Source: Chitinophaga pinensis
GTDB lineage: Bacteria > Bacteroidota > Bacteroidia > UKL13-3
Assembly: GCA_945870425.1 (NCBI GenBank)
Contig: CAMBSD010000013.1
Span: 1-64,000 of the forward strand
Direction: 5' to 3'
Length of the DNA: 64,000 nucleotides
Made by a program: the position numbers and the translations under genes. The number at the start of each line of letters is the position of its first letter. Positions within the stretch are counted from its first letter, which is position 1. The notes below the pieces were generated by a model. The model was not told the DNA's origin. It saw only the letters and a list, made by a program, of their open reading frames with translations, and did no database searches. This document shows positions 43,367 through 53,365 of the stretch, piece after piece.

Positions 43367-44128
43367 ATGAAAATAACATTTTTAGGAAGCGGAACCTCTC
43401 AGGGCGTGCCCATCATAGCATGTTCATGCCCTATTTGCTTATCGACTAATCCTAAAGATAAACGCCTTCGCTCTTCGGTTTTAATTCAGGTTGAAGATAA
43501 AAATATAGTGGTGGATACGGGTCCTGATTTTAGGCAACAGATGTTGAATTGTAAGATCAAACATTTAGATGCCATTTTATTTACCCACGCCCATCGTGAC
43601 CATATAGCAGGATTGGATGATATACGTGGTTTTAACTACAGTATGCAAAAATCCGTTGATGTGTATTGTGAAGAAATAGTTGAAGCAGCGATAAAAAAAG
43701 AGTTTTTCTACGCGTTCACCGAACCTAAATATCCAGGGGTACCAGAGATGAACCTACATCCAATTACTTCTCAACCCTTTTCTCTTTTTAATACCCAAGT
43801 AGAACCCATTAGGGTTTTTCACTTTAAATTACCTGTACTCGGATTCAAGGTCAATAATTTTGTTTACATTACAGATGCCAATAGAATTGAAGACCAAGAA
43901 ATCGAAAAGATAAAAGGCTGCGATGTCCTAGTTCTGAATGCACTTAGACGGGAACATCATATTTCTCATTTTACCCTACAAGAAGCCATTGAAATGTCGA
44001 AAAGGATAGGAGCGAAACAGACTTATTTTACGCATATCAGCCACCAATTGGGATTTCATGATGATGTTGAAAATGAGTTGCCTGACAATATCCACTTGGC
44101 TTACGATGGTCTAGAAATAGAATTGTAG
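43367..44128 (+). CDS. MBL-fold metallohydrolase, PhnP/RNase Z-like
   Basis: A 253-residue metallo-beta-lactamase protein. 'KITFLGSGTSQGVPIIACSCPICLS' at the N-terminus includes the Cys pair typical of PhnP-like phosphodiesterases. The zinc motif HxHxDH is 'FTHAHRDHIAGLDD' (about residues 66-79). 'VYITDANRIED' and 'YFTHISHQLGFHDDVENELPDNIHLAYDGLEI' supply the remaining ligands. It probably cleaves a cyclic phosphate or related ester; the natural substrate in Bacteroidota is unknown. It forms an operon with kdsA (6 bases) and precedes the NFACT gene. Confidence 0.88.
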   Translation: MKITFLGSGTSQGVPIIACSCPICLSTNPKDKRLRSSVLIQVEDKNIVVDTGPDFRQQMLNCKIKHLDAILFTHAHRDHIAGLDDIRGFNYSMQKSVDVYCEEIVEAAIKKEFFYAFTEPKYPGVPEMNLHPITSQPFSLFNTQVEPIRVFHFKLPVLGFKVNNFVYITDANRIEDQEIEKIKGCDVLVLNALRREHHISHFTLQEAIEMSKRIGAKQTYFTHISHQLGFHDDVENELPDNIHLAYDGLEIEL

Positions 44129-44162
44129 GGCAAGCAAATTCTTTCTTACCTTGCAAACTTCG

Positions 44163-45578
44163 ATGGCGGTTTCAATTAAACTACATTTACATTATTACAC
44201 GGTCGTATCTATCACAGGAGCATTCAGTAAGATGCTACAAGGCTTTTCTTTGTGTGATGCCTTTAGTTTGAATAAGAATGAATTTGTAGCCATCTTTCAA
44301 AAAGGTGCTGATTTTGTAAGTGTCCGTTTGCTGATAGAGGCCCGTTCAGGTTTTATTTTTGTGAGTAAGGGTAAGTTTGAACGAACTGGTTCGGTTTATT
44401 TGTTGTTTCAATCGCTAATTGGTAAAGAGATTAAGAAGGTTCAACAACATTCAAACAATCGCTCCTTTTCATTTAGTTTTGAAGGAAATTTTGATTTGGT
44501 TTTCAAATTGTATAGCGGCTTATCAAATGTAGTATTGTTTGATAAAGAAGAGCCTATCGAAGCCTTTAGGACTAGCATTGAAAACGATTTAAAACAGCCA
44601 TTGTCAACACTTTTGCATAATCAAAATCAATATGATGAGTTGGTTCCAAATAAATTCTTTGTTTTAATGCTGGCTGAGAAATTAGAGTTTGCCTATGAGC
44701 ATTTGCCTAATTCTGAATTGCTTTTTGAGTCTGATAATGTATTTGATGCACTTAATTATTTTGGCCGAAACTATTTAAGTCAATGGCATTTCAAACAAAA
44801 GAAAGAAAGCCTCTTAAACCATTTAAATGCTGATAAAAAGCGACTTCTTTCTCAGCAATTGAACACCGAGAAATCATTAAGTAAGCATGAAAAGCAATCC
44901 AAGTATGATGAAATTGCCAATATCATTATGGCCAATTTGCATGCCATACAAACAGGCTTGGGTAAGGCAGAATTATTTGATTTTTATCGAAATCAAAACA
45001 TTGTTATCAAGCTAAAAAAAGATTTAAATCCACAACAAAATGCTGCTGAATATTACAGAAAATCAAAGAATCAGAACATAGAAATAGACCTGCTGTATAA
45101 GCGACTGGAGGATATACAACAAAAGTTAAATGATACAGATAAACAAATTGAAAAAGTGCTAGCTGCCACCTCAAGTAAAGATTTAAAAGAGGGGATAAAT
45201 AATCTTCCAATTGATAAAGCTACCGAGTCACCGTTTAAAAATTTCAGCTTTGAGGGTTTTACCATACTAGTTGGCAAGAATGCTGAAAACAACGATAAGT
45301 TGACCTTAAAGTTTGCCAATAAAAACGATATGTGGCTTCATGCAAAAGATGTTACAGGTAGTCATGTGGTCATTAGATACAGGCAAGGAAAATCTTTCAC
45401 CAAACCTTTGATTACTTATGCAGCGCAACTTGCGGCCTATTACTCAAAAGCCAAAAGCAGCACCTTAGTTCCGGTGGTGTATACCTTGAAAAAATTTGTC
45501 AGAAAACCCAAGGGAGCCATAGCAGGCACAGTGACCTTTGAAAATGGTGAAACGATTTTGGTTGAGCCTGTTTTGTAG
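44163..45578 (+). CDS. NFACT family protein (RqcH-like, DUF814)
   Basis: About 471 residues from the ATG at 44163; the frame opens with a TTG at 44151. The N-terminal NFACT-N region includes 'HLHYYTVVSITGAF' and 'LLIEARSGFIFV'. A coiled-coil middle (about 230-340) has 'LLSQQLNTEKSLSKHEKQSKYDEIANIIMANLHAIQ' and 'KRLEDIQQKLNDTDKQIEKVL'. The C-terminal NFACT-R/DUF814 domain is 'GFTILVGKNAENNDKLTLKFANKNDMWLHAKDVTGSHVVIR' with the DxWLHAK and GSHVVIR motifs. RqcH homologues recruit alanyl-tRNA to stalled large ribosomal subunits and add Ala tails. Some tRNA-binding residues could not be matched by eye. Confidence 0.88.
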   Translation: MAVSIKLHLHYYTVVSITGAFSKMLQGFSLCDAFSLNKNEFVAIFQKGADFVSVRLLIEARSGFIFVSKGKFERTGSVYLLFQSLIGKEIKKVQQHSNNRSFSFSFEGNFDLVFKLYSGLSNVVLFDKEEPIEAFRTSIENDLKQPLSTLLHNQNQYDELVPNKFFVLMLAEKLEFAYEHLPNSELLFESDNVFDALNYFGRNYLSQWHFKQKKESLLNHLNADKKRLLSQQLNTEKSLSKHEKQSKYDEIANIIMANLHAIQTGLGKAELFDFYRNQNIVIKLKKDLNPQQNAAEYYRKSKNQNIEIDLLYKRLEDIQQKLNDTDKQIEKVLAATSSKDLKEGINNLPIDKATESPFKNFSFEGFTILVGKNAENNDKLTLKFANKNDMWLHAKDVTGSHVVIRYRQGKSFTKPLITYAAQLAAYYSKAKSSTLVPVVYTLKKFVRKPKGAIAGTVTFENGETILVEPVL

Positions 45579-45675
45579 TTTGAAACATTGCTAAGCAACA
45601 CTTTCTGTGTAATCTGTGAAATCTGTGGCTTGATTTTGAAACTTGCCCACACTAGCTTTACTTTGCCTTCTGATT

Positions 45676-47052
45676 ATGGCAAAAGAAAAACCAAGCATTC
45701 CCAAAGGCACACGCGATTTTGGCCCCCAAGAAGTAGCTAAGCGAAAATATATTTTAAACACCATCGAAAAGGTTTTTATCAAATATGGCTTTATGCCCAT
45801 TGAAACACCTTCCATGGAAAACCTCTCAACCCTAACGGGTAAGTATGGGGATGAGGGAGATAAATTGTTGTTTAAGGTATTGAATAGTGGTGATTATTTA
45901 AAAGAAATTACCCCGGAAATTCTAACAGCTAGCAACCAACAACTAACAACTAAACTTATATCTGAGAAAGGACTTCGCTATGACCTAACCGTCCCCTTCG
46001 CTCGTTATGTGGTGATGAACAGAAATGAGATTGCTTTTCCATTTAAACGTTACCAAATGCAGCCTGTGTGGCGTGCAGATAGACCGCAAAAAGGCCGCTA
46101 CCGTGAGTTTTGGCAATGCGATGCAGATGTGGTAGGAAGTGATAGTTTGTTGAATGAATTGGATTTGATTCAGATATATGCTGAGGTGTTTAAAGGTCTG
46201 GGCGTTCAGGTTGAAATCAAAATCAATAATCGAAAAATATTAGCTGGTATTGCTGAAGTTGTAAAAGGAGCTGAGCATTTACAAACCATTGCTGTTGCTA
46301 TTGATAAATTAGATAAAATTGGAGAAGAAGGTGTTTCCAAAGAACTATCAGCATTGGACTTTTCGGATATTGAGATATCAAGCTTATTCGAAATCATTAC
46401 TACCAAAGGTGAGGATAAAGAAATGCTTCAAAGCCTGAAATCAAAATTGCAATCATCAACTGAAGGATTGAAAGGCATTGAAGAATTAGAATTTGTGTTA
46501 AACAGCTTACAACAAATCAATAAATCAGTAAGTCTCAAAATTGACTTTTCATTGGCACGTGGTTTATCATATTACACAGGCTGTATCTTTGAAGTTGCTG
46601 CATTAGAAGGTACCCTCAAAAGCAGCATTGGTGGAGGCGGACGTTATGATAACCTAACTGGTATTTTTGGTTTAGATGGTGTGTCGGGAGTGGGTATATC
46701 ATTTGGTTTGGACAGAATTTATGATGTATTGGAGGAGTTGAAATTGTTTCCAGATGATACTCAAGGCAGTCACACCAAAGTGTTATTTTGCTATTTTGAT
46801 GAAGCCAGTCAAGCCTATGCCCTGCAAGGGGTTACAGCATTGCGTAATGTTGGTATTGCTTCTCAAATTTATCCTGATGTAGTTAAGAAAATCGGTAAAC
46901 AATTGGATTTTGCCAATAAACTCAATATTCCTTTTGCTGCAGTAGCAGGTACAGATGAAATAGCGCAGCAGAAATTTATGTTAAAAGACCTTAACGAAAG
47001 CAAACAAGAATTATTGAGCATTGAAGAAATGATTGAAAGATTGAAGAACTAA
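45676..47052 (+). CDS. hisS: Histidine-tRNA ligase
   Basis: About 458 residues from the ATG at 45676 ('MAKEKPSIPKGTRDFGP'); the TTG at 45643 would add a non-conserved stretch lying within a promoter-like site (TTTG 45635-45638, 20 bases, TActTTG 45659-45665). Class II motifs are present: motif 1 'KYGFMPIETPSMENLS', motif 2 'QPVWRADRPQKGRYREFWQCDADVVG', the histidine-specific 'ARGLSYYTGCIFE', and motif 3 'SGVGISFGLDRIYDVL'. The C-terminal anticodon-binding domain starts at about 365. It charges tRNA-His; the tRNA-His gene of this window lies 12 kb away. hutH follows after 66 bases. Confidence 0.96.
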   Translation: MAKEKPSIPKGTRDFGPQEVAKRKYILNTIEKVFIKYGFMPIETPSMENLSTLTGKYGDEGDKLLFKVLNSGDYLKEITPEILTASNQQLTTKLISEKGLRYDLTVPFARYVVMNRNEIAFPFKRYQMQPVWRADRPQKGRYREFWQCDADVVGSDSLLNELDLIQIYAEVFKGLGVQVEIKINNRKILAGIAEVVKGAEHLQTIAVAIDKLDKIGEEGVSKELSALDFSDIEISSLFEIITTKGEDKEMLQSLKSKLQSSTEGLKGIEELEFVLNSLQQINKSVSLKIDFSLARGLSYYTGCIFEVAALEGTLKSSIGGGGRYDNLTGIFGLDGVSGVGISFGLDRIYDVLEELKLFPDDTQGSHTKVLFCYFDEASQAYALQGVTALRNVGIASQIYPDVVKKIGKQLDFANKLNIPFAAVAGTDEIAQQKFMLKDLNESKQELLSIEEMIERLKN

Positions 47053-47118
47053 AAATAATAATTAATAATAATAGGATGGTTTCCTAAATACTGCCAACTA
47101 TCAACTAACAACCAACAT

Positions 47119-48600
47119 ATGTACAGAATTACTAATCACATAAGCATAGCCGAGATTAAAGACATCATCAAAAACAATAAAGAAATTAGTTTGAGCGATG
47201 ATGCTAAGGCACGTATTGAGAAATGTAGAAATTACCTAGATGCCAAACTAGCTGACAACGACAAGCCAATTTATGGCATCAACACAGGTTTTGGAAGTTT
47301 ACATAGTACCAAAATAAGTAATGATAATTTGGAGCAATTGCAAGAAAACCTATTGCTAAGTCATGCATGCGGTACAGGGGATTTGGTGCCACACGAAATT
47401 GTGAAATTGATGCTTTTGTTAAAAGTGCAATCCTTGTCTTATGGGCATTCGGCTGCGCAATTAGCTACTGTTGAGCGATTGATTTATTTCTTCAATAACA
47501 ACATCCTTCCAGTAGTGTATGAATTGGGCTCATTGGGTGCTAGTGGCGATTTGGCGCCTTTGGCTCATTTGAGTTTGCCATTGATTGGCGAGGGAAAAGT
47601 GTGGGTGAAAGAAAATTCGAAATTTGAGATACGAAAAGCGAAATTGGTTTTAGATGAGCATAATTTACAACCAATTAAACTGAAATCTAAAGAAGGCCTT
47701 GCCTTGATAAATGGTACGCAGTTTATGAGTGCTTATGGTGTTCAGTGTTTATTGAAAACCGAAAAGCTTTCTGCTATGGCTGATACCATTGCCTGTGTTT
47801 CGATGGATGCTTTTGATTGTAGGATGGAGCCATTCAACCATTTGCTGCATGATGTCCGTCCACATAAAGGGCAAATTGAAACAGCCAAGAATGTGTTAGC
47901 CATAATAGAGGGCAGCGAGATAGCCAAACAACCAAAGGTGCAGGTGCAAGACCAATATGCTTTTAGGTGCATTCCTCAAGTTCATGGTGCAAGCAAAGAT
48001 GCCTTTGAACATATACATAAAATATTTACAACAGAGATTAATTCTGTAACAGATAATCCAAATGTTTTTGCTGATGAAGATTTGATTTTGTCGGGTGGGA
48101 ATTTTCATGGACAAACATTGGCCATTCATTTAGATTTCTTGGCAATAGCCTTGGCTGAATTAGGCAGTATTTCTGAGCGAAGGACTTATCAGTTGATATC
48201 AGGACAAAGAAACTTACCTGCCTTTTTGGTAAGCAATCCGGGATTGAATTCAGGTATGATGATCCCGCAATACACAGCAGCCAGTATTGTGAGTCAAAAC
48301 AAACAACTATGTACCCCTGCCTCTGTTGATTCTATTGTGAGTAGCAATGGACAAGAAGACCATGTGAGCATGGGTGCCAATGCAGCTACCAAATGCTTTA
48401 GGGTGGTTAAAAACCTTGAGCGTATATTGGCTATTGAATTGCTAAATGCAGCGCAAGCACTGGAGTTTAGAAGACCATTAAAAAGCTCTGCTACCATTGA
48501 AGCTTTTGTAGCCGAGTACCGCAAACAAGTAAGCTTTGTAAGCCAAGACAGATTACTTCATGATGATATTGAAAAGAGTGTTGAGTTTTTGACGATGTAA
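47119..48600 (+). CDS. hutH: Histidine ammonia-lyase
   Basis: A 493-residue enzyme converting L-histidine to urocanate and ammonia. The MIO prosthetic group forms from A141-S142-G143 in 'GSLGASGDLAPLAH'. The family motifs 'YGINTGFGSL', 'LINGTQFMSAYG', 'QDQYAFRCIPQVHGASKDAF' and 'DNPNVFADEDLILSGGNFHGQ' are all present. The C-terminal 'GQEDHVSMGANAA' completes the active site. It starts histidine degradation; no other hut gene is adjacent, and its place behind hisS suggests a histidine-related pairing. Near-normal length. Confidence 0.95.
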   Translation: MYRITNHISIAEIKDIIKNNKEISLSDDAKARIEKCRNYLDAKLADNDKPIYGINTGFGSLHSTKISNDNLEQLQENLLLSHACGTGDLVPHEIVKLMLLLKVQSLSYGHSAAQLATVERLIYFFNNNILPVVYELGSLGASGDLAPLAHLSLPLIGEGKVWVKENSKFEIRKAKLVLDEHNLQPIKLKSKEGLALINGTQFMSAYGVQCLLKTEKLSAMADTIACVSMDAFDCRMEPFNHLLHDVRPHKGQIETAKNVLAIIEGSEIAKQPKVQVQDQYAFRCIPQVHGASKDAFEHIHKIFTTEINSVTDNPNVFADEDLILSGGNFHGQTLAIHLDFLAIALAELGSISERRTYQLISGQRNLPAFLVSNPGLNSGMMIPQYTAASIVSQNKQLCTPASVDSIVSSNGQEDHVSMGANAATKCFRVVKNLERILAIELLNAAQALEFRRPLKSSATIEAFVAEYRKQVSFVSQDRLLHDDIEKSVEFLTM

Positions 48601-48801
48601 TAAATTTAGATATTTTAATAACATAGAAATACTTAATGCTGAAGTTATATGTTTTCAACTGACAATAAATTGTCGGAGAGGTATTTTTAATAGCAATTAA
48701 ATAAACCAATAGTATTTATTCGCTTTCCAGCAATTTGAAAATAAAAGTATCAGAATAAAAAAGTACTGATAGTATTGAAGTCAGATGTTTCCGCCAAACT
48801 A

Positions 48802-48809
48802 TATATTTG
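48802..48809 (+). promoter_or_regulatory. -7 promoter element before the 159-residue hypothetical gene
   Basis: TAtaTTTG is a perfect -7 match 67 bases before the ATG at 48877. The -33 match is weak (TTG at 48775-48777, spacing about 24). Confidence 0.35.
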
Positions 48810-48876
48810 TATTAAGTAAGTCATGACAATAAGAAAAGAGCCATAACTATATTTTTAAATTTAAAATTTCAATACC

Positions 48877-49356
48877 ATGGATTTTAATGATGATGATTTC
48901 GATGATTTATCTGAGGAAGAAAAACGAGAGATAGAAAACGAAATGCAAGAGCAGGAAAATAAAACCAAGAACCATCCTTTGTTTAAAAAAGCCAAGGAAA
49001 TATGTTCACTTGTGACGGCCATAGTTGAAAGCCTTCCTGAAGAAGGAAAAGACATGTATGAAAGCACTTTGTTAGAATCAGCATACATCCTAGTTCCCAA
49101 ATTGGCAGGTGCCATAGGTAGCGAATCGTGGCTTATCTGCATGAGCAATGCTGCAATCATTCGTTATCATGCCGACTACCTACTTACATCCACTTCGGGG
49201 TTGAGATATTTTACCAATGCAGAAAAGGATTATGTGGCACTTATGCGAAAGGAAATGCTGGAGTTTCAAAAACTTTTTAAGGAATGGATACTTGAGTGTA
49301 ATAAGTTGGATAGAGAAGATTATGAAGATGAATGGGGTTTGTTTTTAAGGCAATAG
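48877..49356 (+). CDS. Hypothetical cytoplasmic protein with acidic N-terminus
   Basis: A 159-residue protein that I do not recognise. Residues 1-35 are very acidic and probably coiled or disordered ('MDFNDDDFDDLSEEEKREIENEMQ'). The rest is predicted helical: 'LFKKAKEICSLVTAIVESLPEEGKDMYESTLLESAYILVPKLAGAIGSESWLICMSNAAIIRYHADYLL'. There is no signal peptide or membrane helix. The middle hydrophobic-helix pattern and the YxxxMRKEMLEFQKLFKEWI segment suggest a small helical bundle. It is transcribed alone between hutH and the convergent desaturase gene. Confidence 0.75.
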   Translation: MDFNDDDFDDLSEEEKREIENEMQEQENKTKNHPLFKKAKEICSLVTAIVESLPEEGKDMYESTLLESAYILVPKLAGAIGSESWLICMSNAAIIRYHADYLLTSTSGLRYFTNAEKDYVALMRKEMLEFQKLFKEWILECNKLDREDYEDEWGLFLRQ

Positions 49357-49405
49357 TAAATAGCTTTTTTGCCTTTTGCATAAATCGCCTTTGAGGACAA
49401 TTTAA

Positions 49406-50140
49406 TTAAGCATTCACCCTTGCAAGCTTAATAATGCCCACAAAGTCTAAAACTTTAATCACAGGGTAAACAGGGTCTATTTCCCACCATTTAGCTGCAA
49501 AGTTTGGTTTAGAACCTGCATGGTGGTGGTTGTTTTGGAACAATTCGCCCAACATCAAAAAATCAAATATCAAGGTGTTTTTTGAATGGTCTTTTTCTTC
49601 GAAATTTCTATAACCATATTTATGTCCAGCCCAATTAACAATAGCACCATGCAAGGGTCCCATTAAGAAATGAATAGGAAGCAATAAGTATTCCCACCAA
49701 TAATCAGCAAAGAAATAATAAAACACCACATAGCTTATTCCGAAAAGTATACGGGTGATATAAGAATCCGCAATTTTATCAATAGCAGGATATACTGGGA
49801 AATTACGATCAAACTTGTCCTCTACTTGAATGGTGCCTTTATGAACGCCATTATAAACCTCACGCGTATGCATCATCATGGTAAATACCTCTTTGAAGAA
49901 ATGGGGTGTATGGGGGTCCTTTTCTGTGTCACTATAAGCATGGTGCATACGATGAAGAATGGCATAGGCCCTAGCATTTAAGTAGCTACTACCTTGGGTT
50001 ACCCATGCGAAAATATAAAAGAATTTTTCCCAGCCTTTGCTCATGGTAAACATTTTATGAGCTGCATAACGATGTAGATAAAACGTTTGACCGAAAAGTG
50101 ATAAATACCAATGACAAACAAAGAAAATGAATATGGCCAT
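49406..50140 (-). CDS. Acyl-CoA desaturase, Delta9 (stearoyl-CoA desaturase) type
   Basis: A 244-residue di-iron membrane enzyme. The histidine boxes are 'LHRYAAHKMF' (about 22-31), 'LHRMHHAYSD' (about 62-71) and 'FQNNHHHAGSKPNF' (about 205-218), the HRxxxH/HRxHH/NNHHH set of the Delta9 family. Two hydrophobic pairs flank them. It is shorter at the N-terminus than many family members, but all eight or more ligand histidines are present. It forms monounsaturated acyl chains and so modulates membrane fluidity. It is transcribed divergently from gcvP. Confidence 0.92.
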   Translation of the reverse strand: MAIFIFFVCHWYLSLFGQTFYLHRYAAHKMFTMSKGWEKFFYIFAWVTQGSSYLNARAYAILHRMHHAYSDTEKDPHTPHFFKEVFTMMMHTREVYNGVHKGTIQVEDKFDRNFPVYPAIDKIADSYITRILFGISYVVFYYFFADYWWEYLLLPIHFLMGPLHGAIVNWAGHKYGYRNFEEKDHSKNTLIFDFLMLGELFQNNHHHAGSKPNFAAKWWEIDPVYPVIKVLDFVGIIKLARVNA

Positions 50141-50436
50141 GAATAATAATTAGTTGTCAAATGTAAAGCCAAGCTGCAAACAATAAAATGAAAATTATCA
50201 TTTTTCAATTTTTAGACTTTTTTAATTAAAGTGGTATTTAATGCTTCCCCTCTCTAACTGTCTGTTTTCCATATTTTATAATTAGAGGACAAAACATAAT
50301 TTGAGTCTGGCTGTTTAACTATACAATTATTTTTCTTTTCTTTTTTTAGCCTGCAATTTCTGATTTCTCTCTACTTTTTTTAGCTCTAAGAAATCCTAAA
50401 TTGCACAAATTTTGTAAACCAATAGTACTAAGATAT

Positions 50437-53304
50437 ATGCAAATCAACCCTAATCACAAAGACGAGTTTGTTTACCGCCACAATTCATCTATGAAACATG
50501 ATACAAAAGCCATGTTAGATGTCGTTGGTGTTGCCTCAGTTGATCAATTGATTGATGAAACCATTCCTGCTCACATTCGTTTGAAGCAACGCATGAGTTT
50601 GCCAGAACCTATGACGGAGGTGGAATTGTTGGCCATGTTAAGCGAAGTAGCCTCTAAAAATAAAATCTATAAAAATTTTATTGGACAAGGCTATTATGGA
50701 ACAAATACCCCGTTGGTTGTTTTACGTAATATATTCGAAAATCCAGGTTGGTACACTGCTTATACCCCATACCAAGCAGAGATTGCACAAGGCCGCTTAG
50801 AGGCTTTGTTGAATTACCAAACCATGATTATTGACTTAACAGGCATGGAAATAGCCAATGCCAGTTTACTTGACGAAGGAACGGCTGCCGCTGAAGCCAT
50901 GCATATGTTATACGCTGAAGCTAAGAATGATAAAGCTACAAAATTCTTTGTTTCAGAATTATGTTTCCCTCAAACAATTGACGTGTTAAAAACCCGTACA
51001 GAGCCAATTGGTGTAGAATTGATAGTAGGTGATCATTATACTGTAAATTTAGATGATACCTATTTTGGTGCATTGATTCAATACCCAGCTAAAAATGGTG
51101 AGGTAATAGATTATAGCGAATTTATGGCAAAAGCTATCGAGAACAATGTTCTAGTGGCTGTAGCTGCTGATTTGTTGTCATTAACCCTTTTAACACCTCC
51201 GGGTGAATGGGGTGCTGATGCCGTTGTAGGTTCAGCACAACGCTTTGGTGTGCCAATGGGATATGGTGGACCGCATGCGGGTTATTTTGCTACTAAAGAT
51301 GTTTTCAAACGCCAAATGCCCGGTCGTTTGATTGGTATTTCTGTGGATAGCCAAGGAAACACTGCATTGCGTATGGCATTGCAAACCCGTGAGCAACATA
51401 TTAAACGCGAAAAAGCAACTTCAAATATTTGTACTGCCCAAGTTTTACTTTCTATCATGGCAAGCATGTTTGGTGTTTACCATGGCCCTGCAGGTTTAAA
51501 AGGCATAGCTTCGCGTATCCATGGTTCAACAAAAAATCTTGCTGATTCATTAACAGCAGCGGGTTTAAAAGTAACTAGCAAAAATTTCTTTGATACCATT
51601 ACGGTTGAAGTGACAGATGCCAATTCATTGATTGCAGCATGTGAGAAAGCTGAAATCAATATCAATAAATTAAATGCTACGCATATTAGTATTTCGATAG
51701 ACGAAACGCACACCCTTGCTGATTTAAATAAATTGGCTTCTATCATCAGTGGCAAAGCGGCCAATGTTCATTTGTCTTCATTCACATCTAATTGGCCTAA
51801 TAGCCTTCAACGTAAGAGTTCATACATGACACATCCTGTGTTTAATTCACACCACAGTGAGCATGAAATGTTGCGTTATATCAAATCGTTAGAAGCAAAA
51901 GATTTATCTCTTTGTCAATCAATGATTGCATTGGGTTCATGTACCATGAAACTAAATGCCACTGCTGAAATGATTCCTGTGACCATGCCTGGATTTGGCC
52001 AATTACACCCATTTATTCCTCGTAACCAAGCAGTAGGATATACCCAAATATTTAATGAATTGTCAGATTACCTTCAACAAATTACTGGTTTTGCTGGTAT
52101 GAGTTTACAGCCCAATTCAGGTGCATCTGGCGAATATGCTGGCTTAATGGTGATTAGAGAATATCTTAAATCAAAAGGTGAAGGATATCGTAACATTGCC
52201 TTGATTCCATCATCCGCGCATGGCACCAACCCTGCAAGCGCTGCTATGGCTGGTATGAAAGTAGTAGTAACCAAAACACTTGAGAATGGTTATGTGGATA
52301 TAGATGATTTGAGAGCAAAAGCTGAAGAACATAAAGATAATTTAGCTTGCTTGATGATTACCTATCCTTCAACCTACGGAATCTTCGAAGAGCGCATAAC
52401 TGAAGTGTGTGAATTGATTCATCAAAACGGTGGTCAGGTGTATATGGATGGCGCAAATATGAATGCCCAGGTAGGTCTAACAAGCCCAGCCAATATTGGT
52501 GCAGATGTGTGTCATTTAAACTTACACAAAACATTCTGTATTCCTCACGGTGGTGGTGGACCTGGCATGGGACCTATTGGTGTAGCTAAACACTTAGTTC
52601 CTTTCTTACCCGGTCACTCTGTAGTGGATATGCAAGGTGGCGATAAATCAATGAGCGCTGTTAGTGCTGCTCCTTGGGGTAGCGCATCTATTCTCTTGAT
52701 ATCATATGCCTACATCCGCATGATGGGTACTGAAGGCTTGGAAGATGCTACTAAATATGCAATTCTAAATGCTAACTATATCAAAGCTCGATTAGAGAAA
52801 CACTACCAGATACTTTACGTAGGAAGTAAAGGTCGTTGTGCTCACGAAATGATTTTGGATACACGTGTGTTCAAAGGAGCAACAGGGGTAGAGGCTGAAG
52901 ATATTGCAAAACGTTTGATGGACTATGGCTTCCATGCACCGACTATGAGTTTTCCTGTTGCAGGTACTATTATGATAGAGCCAACTGAAAGTGAGCCAAA
53001 ATCGGAATTAGATCGTTTCTGCGATGCCATGATAGCTATTAGAAATGAAGTAATGTCTATTGAAAATGGCACTTCAGATAAGGCAGACAATGTGTTGAAA
53101 AATGCACCTCATACAGCAAGTGTAGTCACAGCTGATAATTGGTCGCATGCCTACAGCCGTCAAGAGGCTGCTTTTCCATTACCTTATGTAAGAGCTAATA
53201 AATTTTGGCCTACTGTAGGTCGAGTGAACAATACATATGGAGATAGAAACTTGATTTGCTCGTGTCTTCCTATTGAAGCCTATGCAGAACAAGCAAGCAA
53301 CTAA
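50437..53304 (+). CDS. gcvP: Glycine dehydrogenase (decarboxylating), P-protein of the glycine cleavage system
   Basis: About 955 residues from the ATG at 50437; the frame opens with a TTG at 50401 that overlaps a promoter-like TAaaTTgc (50397-50404). The N-terminal half begins '[21 protein letters not shown]' and has '[51 protein letters not shown]'. The C-terminal half has '[14 protein letters not shown]', '[13 protein letters not shown]', '[13 protein letters not shown]' and the pyridoxal-phosphate lysine K698 in '[21 protein letters not shown]'. It decarboxylates glycine and loads the aminomethyl group onto GcvH. gcvT and gcvH are not adjacent. I see no glycine riboswitch in the 260 bases upstream. 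Confidence 0.96.
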   Translation: MQINPNHKDEFVYRHNSSMKHDTKAMLDVVGVASVDQLIDETIPAHIRLKQRMSLPEPMTEVELLAMLSEVASKNKIYKNFIGQGYYGTNTPLVVLRNIFENPGWYTAYTPYQAEIAQGRLEALLNYQTMIIDLTGMEIANASLLDEGTAAAEAMHMLYAEAKNDKATKFFVSELCFPQTIDVLKTRTEPIGVELIVGDHYTVNLDDTYFGALIQYPAKNGEVIDYSEFMAKAIENNVLVAVAADLLSLTLLTPPGEWGADAVVGSAQRFGVPMGYGGPHAGYFATKDVFKRQMPGRLIGISVDSQGNTALRMALQTREQHIKREKATSNICTAQVLLSIMASMFGVYHGPAGLKGIASRIHGSTKNLADSLTAAGLKVTSKNFFDTITVEVTDANSLIAACEKAEININKLNATHISISIDETHTLADLNKLASIISGKAANVHLSSFTSNWPNSLQRKSSYMTHPVFNSHHSEHEMLRYIKSLEAKDLSLCQSMIALGSCTMKLNATAEMIPVTMPGFGQLHPFIPRNQAVGYTQIFNELSDYLQQITGFAGMSLQPNSGASGEYAGLMVIREYLKSKGEGYRNIALIPSSAHGTNPASAAMAGMKVVVTKTLENGYVDIDDLRAKAEEHKDNLACLMITYPSTYGIFEERITEVCELIHQNGGQVYMDGANMNAQVGLTSPANIGADVCHLNLHKTFCIPHGGGGPGMGPIGVAKHLVPFLPGHSVVDMQGGDKSMSAVSAAPWGSASILLISYAYIRMMGTEGLEDATKYAILNANYIKARLEKHYQILYVGSKGRCAHEMILDTRVFKGATGVEAEDIAKRLMDYGFHAPTMSFPVAGTIMIEPTESEPKSELDRFCDAMIAIRNEVMSIENGTSDKADNVLKNAPHTASVVTADNWSHAYSRQEAAFPLPYVRANKFWPTVGRVNNTYGDRNLICSCLPIEAYAEQASN

Positions 53305-53324
53305 TTTTACTTTTTATAGTATCG

Positions 53325-53352
53325 AAAAGCCAAGCTTATGCTTGGCTTTTTT
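53325..53352 (+). terminator. Intrinsic terminator of gcvP
   Basis: AAAAGCCAAGC (53325-53335) and GCTTGGCTTTT (53340-53350) form a perfect stem around TTAT, ending in a T-run, 20 bases after the gcvP stop. Confidence 0.93.
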
Positions 53353-53365
53353 ATTTGAAAATTAG

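Noticed and set aside
50141-50436. Glycine riboswitch upstream of gcvP
   Set aside because: I found no tandem aptamer-like pairing in the AT-rich leader; only promoter-like elements are visible.
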